Source of the DNA: [Mycobacterium] manitobense
GTDB taxonomy: Bacteria; Actinomycetota; Actinomycetes; Mycobacteriales; Mycobacteriaceae
Assembly: GCF_025821665.1 (NCBI RefSeq)
Contig: NZ_JACKSJ010000270.1
Location: 1 to 62,451, forward strand
DNA: 62,451 nucleotides
Reading direction: 5' to 3'
A program made the position numbers and the translations under genes. This document shows positions 57,267 through 62,451 of this stretch, one piece after another. Below the pieces are notes generated by a model that ran no database searches, was not told where the DNA came from, and saw only the letters and a program-made list of their open reading frames with translations. Position 1 is the stretch's first letter. The number at the start of each line of letters is the position of its first letter.

Positions 57267-58046
57267 ATGACCACTCCGGACGGGAACGCAGGCGAGACGT
57301 CACCATCCGGGTCCGCCGAGCCGGCTTCGAGCGGCTACGAGGCGCCCGGGACCAGCGGTTACGAGGCGCCGCCGATCGAGCAGTCCCCGCAGGCCGACGT
57401 GGCGCCGTCCTCGACCGAGCCCACCGACCTGCCGCCGGCGTACGCCGCTCCCCCGAGCTATCCGCCGCCGGGCTTCTCGCCTCCGGACCAGCCGCCGCCG
57501 GCCTATCCGGGTTCGTCCTACCCGCCGCCCTCCTACCCGGATCCGTCGTACCAGGGTCAGGGCGGCTACCCGCCCCCGCCGTACGGGGCCGGCGGCTACT
57601 CCACGCCCGGTGGCGGTTTCAGTGGGCCTGGCGACTACCCGCCGCCCGCGGGTTATCCCCCGCCCGGCGGCTACGCCCCGCCGGGGGGCTACCCGCCGCC
57701 CGCCGGTTATCCGGCTCAGCCCGGGTATCCGGCTCAGCCCGGCTACCCGCCGCCCGCCGGCTATGGCGCGCCCACCGGCTACCCCGGCGGCGACTACTAC
57801 GGCGGCTACGGCGCCCCTGCGGGCAAGACGAACGGGTTGGCCATCGGCTCGCTGGTGGCCTCGGCAGTCGGGTTGCTCTGCTTCGTCGGGTCGATCATCG
57901 GCATCGTGCTCGGCATCGTCGCGCTGAACCAGACCAAGCAGAACCAGGAAGGCGGCCAGGGGCTCGCCATCGCGGGCATCGCGGTCGGCGGAGTCACGCT
58001 GTTCCTGAGTCTGATCGTCTGGGGCGCGATGATGAGTTCGGCGTGA
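57267..58046 (+). CDS. Pro/Gly/Tyr-rich DUF4190 membrane protein (Rv1233c homologue)
   Basis: A 259-aa protein. Residues 1-180 are low-complexity with many PPPAGYP-type repeats, predicted disordered. Residues 190-255 hold two transmembrane helices of DUF4190 (AIGSLVASAVGLLCFVGSIIGIVLGIVALNQTKQNQEGGQGLAIAGIAVG). Function unknown; the tail resembles regions that phase-separate or dock on the envelope. It overlaps the next gene by GTGA. Confidence 0.85.
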   Translation: MTTPDGNAGETSPSGSAEPASSGYEAPGTSGYEAPPIEQSPQADVAPSSTEPTDLPPAYAAPPSYPPPGFSPPDQPPPAYPGSSYPPPSYPDPSYQGQGGYPPPPYGAGGYSTPGGGFSGPGDYPPPAGYPPPGGYAPPGGYPPPAGYPAQPGYPAQPGYPPPAGYGAPTGYPGGDYYGGYGAPAGKTNGLAIGSLVASAVGLLCFVGSIIGIVLGIVALNQTKQNQEGGQGLAIAGIAVGGVTLFLSLIVWGAMMSSA

Positions 58047-58471
58047 CCGGCGACCCGGAACCCTATTCGCGCGGCGTCGAGTACCCGTCGCTGGAGAACT
58101 CCCCTCCACCACCGGACGCGCACCGGGCCGGCACGCCGAACCACCAGCCGCCGTATCCGGGCTATCCCGGTTATCCGGGCTACGGCGGGTATCCCCCGCC
58201 CGGCGGGTACGGCCCCCCACGGGGCACGAACACCAACGCGATCATCGCGGTGATCGCGTCGGCGGTGGGCCTCGTGCTGTGCGGCGTACCGGCGATCGTC
58301 GGAGTGGTCCTCGGCGTCATCGCGATGCGCGACACCCGCCGCACCGGCCAGGACGGCCACGGACTGGCGCTGACGGCCGTCATCCTCGGCGCCCTGGTTC
58401 TCGCGTTCTACGCGATCTACGTCATCGTCGTCGCGGGCCTGGTGATCATGAGCCCGCAGTGGGCGCCGTAG
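58043..58471 (+). CDS. Short DUF4190 membrane protein
   Basis: A 142-aa paralogue of the preceding gene with a shorter Pro/Gly/Tyr-rich head and two helices (AIIAVIASAVGLVLCGVPAIVGVVLGVIAM, VILGALVLAFYAIYVIVVAGLVIM). The GTG start overlaps the upstream stop, so it is coupled. The two probably arose by duplication. Its 3' end overlaps the convergent CitE-like gene by 26 bp. Confidence 0.8.
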   Translation: MTGDPEPYSRGVEYPSLENSPPPPDAHRAGTPNHQPPYPGYPGYPGYGGYPPPGGYGPPRGTNTNAIIAVIASAVGLVLCGVPAIVGVVLGVIAMRDTRRTGQDGHGLALTAVILGALVLAFYAIYVIVVAGLVIMSPQWAP

Positions 58472-59447
58472 CGCTTCCGGCCTGAGCGGGCGGCTCGAAC
58501 CGCGCGCCGGTGCGGGTCATCCCGGCGGCACGGCCCTTCGCGGCGACCACCAGCGCCATCTTCCGGCTCGCCTCGTCGAGCATCTCCTCGCCGAGCATCA
58601 CCGCACCGCGGGCGCCGCCGGCGCGCGACGTGTGCCACTCGTAGGCCTCGAGGATCAGCTCGGCGTGGTCGTAGTCGGCCTGCCGCGGGCTGAAGATCTC
58701 GTTGCCCGCCGCGATCTGATCGGGGTGCAGCACCCACTTGCCGTCATAGCCCAGTGCCGCCGACCGGCCGGCCACCCGGCGGAACGCGTCGACGTCGCGC
58801 ACCTTGAGGAACGGGCCGTCGATCGCCGCGACCCCGTGCGTGCGCGCGGCGATCAGGATGCGCATCAGCACATGGTGATACGCGTCGCCCACGTCGTAGC
58901 CTTCGGGCTGCTCGCCGACCACCAGCGTGCGCATGTTGAGGCTCGCCATCATGTCGGCGGGCCCGAGCACCAGCGCCTGCACCCGCGGCCCCGCGGCGAT
59001 CGCGTCGATGTTGGTCAGTCCCTGGGCGTTCTCGATCTGCGGCTCGATGCCGATCCCGCCGATGTCGAGTCCGTGCAAGGTCTCCAGCTGGGTCAGCAGC
59101 AGGTCGAGCGCGTGGACGTGCGACACGTCGATGACCTTCGGCAGCACGATGAGATCGAGCGTCGCGCCGGCTTCGGCGACAGCGGTCACCACCTCGATCA
59201 CGTCGGCATGGGTCCACGGCGTGGTCCAGTCGTTGACCCGGACACCGCGCAGCTGACCGGACCATCCCGGCTCGGCCAGGGCGGCCGCCACCTGCCGCCG
59301 GGCGTCGGCCTTGGCGTCCGCGGCCACCGCGTCCTCCAGGTCGAGGAACACCTCGTCGGCGGGCAGGCCCTTGGCCTTGTCGATCATCTTGGCGCTGCTG
59401 CCGGGAACGGACAGGCAGGTTCGGCGGGGTCGATATGCGTTGTGCAC
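58446..59447 (-). CDS. CitE-like (HpcH/HpaI) CoA ester lyase
   Basis: A 333-aa TIM-barrel lyase of the CitE/malyl-CoA lyase group. Metal and catalytic residues are in EVFLDLEDAVAADAKADARRQ, IGIEPQIENAQGLTNIDAI and VLGPADMMASLNM. Such enzymes cleave or make malyl-CoA, beta-methylmalyl-CoA or citramalyl-CoA. GTG 59447 (VHNAYRPRRTCLSVPG) matches the family start; ATG 59474 would overlap the start of the divergent gene. Confidence 0.88.
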   Translation of the reverse strand: MHNAYRPRRTCLSVPGSSAKMIDKAKGLPADEVFLDLEDAVAADAKADARRQVAAALAEPGWSGQLRGVRVNDWTTPWTHADVIEVVTAVAEAGATLDLIVLPKVIDVSHVHALDLLLTQLETLHGLDIGGIGIEPQIENAQGLTNIDAIAAGPRVQALVLGPADMMASLNMRTLVVGEQPEGYDVGDAYHHVLMRILIAARTHGVAAIDGPFLKVRDVDAFRRVAGRSAALGYDGKWVLHPDQIAAGNEIFSPRQADYDHAELILEAYEWHTSRAGGARGAVMLGEEMLDEASRKMALVVAAKGRAAGMTRTGARFEPPAQAGSATAPTAGS

Positions 59448-59459
59448 GGGTCCACTCTT

Positions 59460-59472
59460 TACCCTTTGAGGC
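59460..59472 (+). promoter_or_regulatory. Leaderless promoter -10 of the MgtE-N/CBS gene
   Basis: TACCCT at 59460-59465, 7 nt, ATG 59473. It lies inside the start region of the divergent CitE-like gene. Confidence 0.5.
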
Positions 59473-60768
59473 ATGGCGTCAGTGAGCAGGGTCTATGCGG
59501 CACGGCTGGCGGGCATGGCCGTGCTCGGTCCCGACGGCGAATCCATCGGCCGGGTGCGCGACGTCGTGATCAGCATCAGCATCGTCCGGCATCAGCCCCG
59601 CGTACTGGGCCTGGTCGTCGAATTGCTGACCCGCAGAAGGATTTTCGTTCCCATCCTGCGGGTGACGGCGATCGAGCCGAGCGCGGCGACGCTGAACACG
59701 GCGAACGTGTCGCTGCGGAAGTTCTCGCAGCGCCCGGGCGAGGTGCTGGTGCTCGGGCAGGTGCTCGAGACGCGGGTCCGCGTCGACGATCCCGATTTGG
59801 CGCAACTCGCCGGGATCGACGTCGTGGTGGTCGATCTGGGCATCGAGCAGACCAGGACCAGGGACTGGAAGGTGACCCGCGTCGCGGTGCGCCCGCAACG
59901 AAGGCTCGGCAGGCGCAGCAACATCCACATCGTCGACTGGCAGAACGTGCACGGGTTGACGCCGTCCGGGCTGGCCATGCCCGACCAGGGGGTGGCGTCG
60001 CTGCTCGAGCAGTTCGAGGGCCAGCGGCCCATCGAGGTGGCCGACGCGATCCGCGAGCTGCCCGCCAAGCGGCGCTACGAACTCGTCGCGGCGCTCGACG
60101 ACGAACGTCTGGCCGACGTGCTGCAGGAGCTGCCCGAGGACGACCAGGCCGACGTGCTCAACCATCTGAAGACCGACCGCGCCGCCGACGTGCTCGAGGC
60201 GATGGACCCCGACGACGCAGCCGATCTGCTCGGCACCATGACGCCTGCCGACGCGGAGGCGCTGCTGCGCCGGATGGATCCCGAGGATTCCGAGGACGTG
60301 CGACGCCTGCTCAGCCACTCACCCGACACCGCGGGCGGTCTGATGACCTCCGAACCGGTGGTGCTGGCGCCCGACAACACCGTCGCCGAGGCCCTGGCCC
60401 GGGTGCGCGACCCGGACCTGACGCCCGCGGTGGCGTCACTGGCCTTCGTCGCCCGGCCGCCGACCGCCACCCCGACCGGCCACTACCTCGGCTGCGTGCA
60501 TCTGCAGCGGCTGCTGCGGGAGCCGCCGGCCGCGCTCGTCAGCGGCATCCTCGACTCCGACCTGCCGAGCCTGGCCCCCGAGGACTCCCTCGCGGCGGTC
60601 ACCCGCTACTTCGCCGCCTACAACCTGGTCTGCGGGCCGGTGGTCGACGAGGAGAACCATCTGGTCGGTGCGGTGTCGGTCGACGACGTGCTCGACCACC
60701 TGCTGCCCGACGACTGGCGCGAGCGTGCCGACGAACCGGAGCTCTCCGGCACCGAGGGAACCGCATGA
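59473..60768 (+). CDS. PRC-barrel, MgtE N-terminal and CBS domain protein (Rv1232c homologue)
   Basis: A 431-aa soluble protein. Residues 1-150 hold PRC-barrel-like segments (AVLGPDGESIGRVRDVVISI), residues 180-285 the MgtE N-terminal superhelix (RRYELVAALDDERLADVLQELPEDDQADVLNHL), and residues 300-415 a CBS pair. The MgtE transmembrane pore is absent, so it is a Mg/nucleotide sensor or regulator, not a channel. It is coupled to the next gene by ATGA. Confidence 0.88.
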   Translation: MASVSRVYAARLAGMAVLGPDGESIGRVRDVVISISIVRHQPRVLGLVVELLTRRRIFVPILRVTAIEPSAATLNTANVSLRKFSQRPGEVLVLGQVLETRVRVDDPDLAQLAGIDVVVVDLGIEQTRTRDWKVTRVAVRPQRRLGRRSNIHIVDWQNVHGLTPSGLAMPDQGVASLLEQFEGQRPIEVADAIRELPAKRRYELVAALDDERLADVLQELPEDDQADVLNHLKTDRAADVLEAMDPDDAADLLGTMTPADAEALLRRMDPEDSEDVRRLLSHSPDTAGGLMTSEPVVLAPDNTVAEALARVRDPDLTPAVASLAFVARPPTATPTGHYLGCVHLQRLLREPPAALVSGILDSDLPSLAPEDSLAAVTRYFAAYNLVCGPVVDEENHLVGAVSVDDVLDHLLPDDWRERADEPELSGTEGTA

Positions 60769-61310
60769 GCGACTCGTCGGCGCGCGGCCGGCTGGACACC
60801 CCGCGGTCCTCGCGGCGGCGGTTCACCTTCAACTTCGACCGCGAAGTCGTGGGCCAGTACGGCGAGAAACTCGCCCGCTTCCTCGGCACCGGCCGCTATC
60901 TGGCCGTGCAGACACTCATCGTGATCATCTGGATCGCGCTGAATCTCTTCGCGGTCGGCCTGCGGTGGGACCCTTACCCGTTCATCCTGCTCAACCTGGC
61001 GTTCTCGACCCAGGCTGCATACGCCGCGCCGTTGATCCTGCTGGCGCAGAACCGGCAGGAGAACCGCGACCGGGTGTCGCTCGAAGAGGACCGTCGCAGA
61101 GCCACCCAGACCAAGGCGGACACCGAGTACCTAGCCCGTGAGCTCGCAGCGCTGCGACTGGCCGTGGGCGAGGTGGCCACCCGTGATTACATGAGGCGCG
61201 AACTGGAGGAGATCCGCGAGATGATCGCCGCGCTCGAACCGGCCGGGGACGCCTTGGCCAAGGACGCGAGGCCCGACGGGAGCGAACGGCGAGCCAAGCG
61301 GTCCAGTTAA
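60765..61310 (+). CDS. DUF1003 membrane protein (Rv1231c homologue)
   Basis: A 181-aa protein with the DUF1003 core: two helices (FLGTGRYLAVQTLIVIIWIALNL, YPFILLNLAFSTQAAYAAPLILLAQNRQ) and a C-terminal charged coiled coil. ATG 60765 overlaps the previous stop. The longer frame upstream is a shadow of the preceding gene. Function unknown. Confidence 0.88.
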   Translation: MSDSSARGRLDTPRSSRRRFTFNFDREVVGQYGEKLARFLGTGRYLAVQTLIVIIWIALNLFAVGLRWDPYPFILLNLAFSTQAAYAAPLILLAQNRQENRDRVSLEEDRRRATQTKADTEYLARELAALRLAVGEVATRDYMRRELEEIREMIAALEPAGDALAKDARPDGSERRAKRSS

Positions 61311-61330
61311 CGCCTCAGTGGACCAATGCG

Positions 61331-61380
61331 ATAACACGCGTAACAAGAGATGGGTATGGTGACTTGGTTCACACGTCACC
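61331..61380. promoter_or_regulatory. Control region of the lytic transglycosylase
   Basis: Two RTAAC half-sites (ATAAC 61331-61335, GTAAC 61340-61344) recall MtrA-type boxes at cell-wall hydrolase genes. Downstream, GGTGA 61358-61362, 6 nt, TCACA 61369-61373 match the Crp consensus at 9 of 10. GGTGAC 61358-61363 also pairs with GTCACC 61375-61380. Confidence 0.4.
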
Positions 61381-61399
61381 GCGGACCGAGGACGGTTGA

Positions 61400-62451
61400 G
61401 TGCGCATAGGGGGAGGGGCGGCCGTCGCGGCCGCGCGACGTCACGCAGGGCGGGCCTTGGGCTCGCCCGCGTTCGGTATCGCCGTGCTGGTACCGGTCAT
61501 CCTCGTCGGCGCCGTCGGCGCCTCCGCACCCGACGCCACCCCGACGCGGGACTCGGCGGTCACTCCGCTGGCCGCCGTCGAGCCTTCTCCCCGAGACCGC
61601 GTGGGCCCCAACGTGATCGCGGTCAAGATGGCGCCGCGGGACTACCGGATCGCCGCCTCGACGGCGTCCGCCCCGCCGCCCGCCGCCGTCGTCAACGCGC
61701 CGGGCAGCCTCGGCATCCCGGCCATGGCGTTGAGCGCCTACCGCAATGCCGAACGCATGATGGCGAAGTCCTTCCCCGGCTGCGGCGTGAGCTGGAACCT
61801 GCTGGCGGGAATCGGACGGATCGAGTCGATGCACGCCAACGGCGGTGCCACCGACGCCCGCGGCACCGCACGGCAGCCGATCTACGGCCCGGCCCTCGAC
61901 GGCACCCTGGCGGGCAACGAGGTCATCGTGCAGAGCCGGACGTCCGACCGGGTGGTCTACGCCCGCGCGATGGGCCCCATGCAGTTCCTGCCCGGCACCT
62001 GGGCCCGCTACAAGTCCGACGGCGACGGCGACGGCAAGGCCGAGGTGCAGAACCTCTTCGACGCGTCACTGGGGGCCGCGCGCTACCTCTGCAGCGGCGG
62101 GCTGAACCTGCGTGACCAGTCCCAGGTGATGACGGCGATCCTGCGGTACAACAACTCCGTCGCCTACGCCCGCAACGTGCTCAGCTGGGCCGCCGGCTAC
62201 GCGACCGGCGTGATGCCGGTGAACCTCCCGCCGATCACCGGAAGCGCACCCGAACTCGGACCGCTCGAAGCCGGTCACCTGGCCGCCTACCAGGGGCTCG
62301 GCCCCGGGATGCCGCGCGACGCCTCCGGCCTGCCCGCCGACGACCCGCTCGCACTGATGCCCCTGATGGGCCGCACCGGCGCCCCGCCGGGAGACGTCCC
62401 CGGCTTCGCGCCGGGCCAGTCGCTCGGACCGTTGCCGGGCCCGGCACCGGC
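61400..62451 (+). CDS. Secreted/anchored lytic transglycosylase, SLT_2 type (Rv1230c homologue, partial)
   Basis: The frame from GTG 61400 stays open to the window end (350 codons seen). An N-terminal helix (SPAFGIAVLVPVILVGAVG) anchors or exports it. A Pro/Ala spacer follows, then a MltB-like catalytic domain: NLLAGIGRIESMHA with the catalytic Glu, RAMGPMQFLPGTWARYKSDGDGDGKAE, ARYLCSGG, RYNNSVAYARNVLSWA. It cleaves peptidoglycan. The C-terminal end is outside the window. Confidence 0.9.
   Translation, partial: MRIGGGAAVAAARRHAGRALGSPAFGIAVLVPVILVGAVGASAPDATPTRDSAVTPLAAVEPSPRDRVGPNVIAVKMAPRDYRIAASTASAPPPAAVVNAPGSLGIPAMALSAYRNAERMMAKSFPGCGVSWNLLAGIGRIESMHANGGATDARGTARQPIYGPALDGTLAGNEVIVQSRTSDRVVYARAMGPMQFLPGTWARYKSDGDGDGKAEVQNLFDASLGAARYLCSGGLNLRDQSQVMTAILRYNNSVAYARNVLSWAAGYATGVMPVNLPPITGSAPELGPLEAGHLAAYQGLGPGMPRDASGLPADDPLALMPLMGRTGAPPGDVPGFAPGQSLGPLPGPAP

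Noticed and set aside
57430..57800. Dense direct repeats resembling a repeat array
   Set aside because: They are in-frame PPPAGYP-type codons of a coding sequence with irregular spacing, not CRISPR or a satellite.
58632..60764. Extension of the DUF1003 frame upstream
   Set aside because: Out-of-frame reading of the MgtE-N/CBS gene; ATG 60765 with ATGA overlap is the sensible start.

Overview
The window is high-GC actinobacterial DNA and reads as a fast-growing mycobacterium (Mycolicibacterium type). Gene content and order follow the Mycobacterium tuberculosis block Rv1264 down to Rv1230c. Recognisable members, left to right, are the Rv1264-type adenylyl cyclase, Rv1262c (HIT), Rv1261c (deazaflavin reductase), UdgB, Tap, the Rv1257c-type FAD oxidase, CYP130 and its TetR, the Rv1254 acyltransferase, DeaD, LprE, the Rv1251c nuclease-helicase, the Rv1250 MFS pump, Rv1249c, Kgd, the Rv1245c SDR, LpqZ, CorA, SugC-SugB-SugA-LpqY, and Rv1234 to Rv1230c. 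Gene names rest on remembered protein families and not on a database search.

Layout. 0-6.6 kb: end of a metal P-type ATPase, a pH-sensing type adenylyl cyclase, base-excision repair glycosylases and small oxidoreductases. 6.6-13.3 kb: the Tap efflux pump, an HxlR-controlled cassette (TIGR03086/DUF3237/NTF2-like), lactate permease and an FAD lactate/glycolate-type oxidase. 13.4-20.7 kb: accessory DNA between the Rv1257c and Rv1256c homologues, holding a CbbQ/NorQ AAA+ ATPase, a NorD-like VWA protein, an AveC-like membrane spirocyclase homologue, a divergent TetR, a membrane/dienelactone-hydrolase fusion and a secreted protein. 20.8-27 kb: cyp130-tetR, a type I sulfatase, an IdeR-box siderophore-interacting flavoprotein and an acyltransferase. 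27-42.5 kb: RNA helicase, a cyclase/NB-ARC regulator, LprE, a mechanosensitive-channel-like protein, the RecB-like nuclease-helicase, a second FAD oxidase and two drug exporters. 42.7-51.3 kb: central carbon metabolism (Kgd, malic enzyme) plus LpqZ and CorA. 51.3-56.5 kb: the trehalose-recycling ABC importer operon lpqY-sugA-sugB-sugC, with a SUFU-domain gene coupled to its end. 56.6-62.4 kb: membrane proteins, a CitE-like lyase, an MgtE-N/CBS protein and the start of a secreted lytic transglycosylase that runs off the window.

The most unusual unit is 13.9-17.9 kb. It pairs a MoxR-family ATPase and a metal-binding VWA protein, normally maturation factors for metalloenzymes, with an AveC-like polytopic enzyme. 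All three lie on one strand behind a promoter whose -35 sits in one of two inverted 21-bp repeats shared with the divergent tetR. This looks like a small self-regulated biosynthetic or detoxification module with a dedicated activase. That is an inference from context.

Regulatory signals recur. Many genes start 6-7 nt after a TANNNT-like -10 (leaderless transcripts). Three Crp-like sites (TGTGA-N6-TCACA with one mismatch) lie upstream of lctP, the channel-like gene and the transglycosylase, in a window that also encodes two cyclases. Long perfect hairpins lie behind the P-type ATPase gene, the channel gene and kgd. No tRNA, rRNA, CRISPR array or intact insertion sequence was seen.
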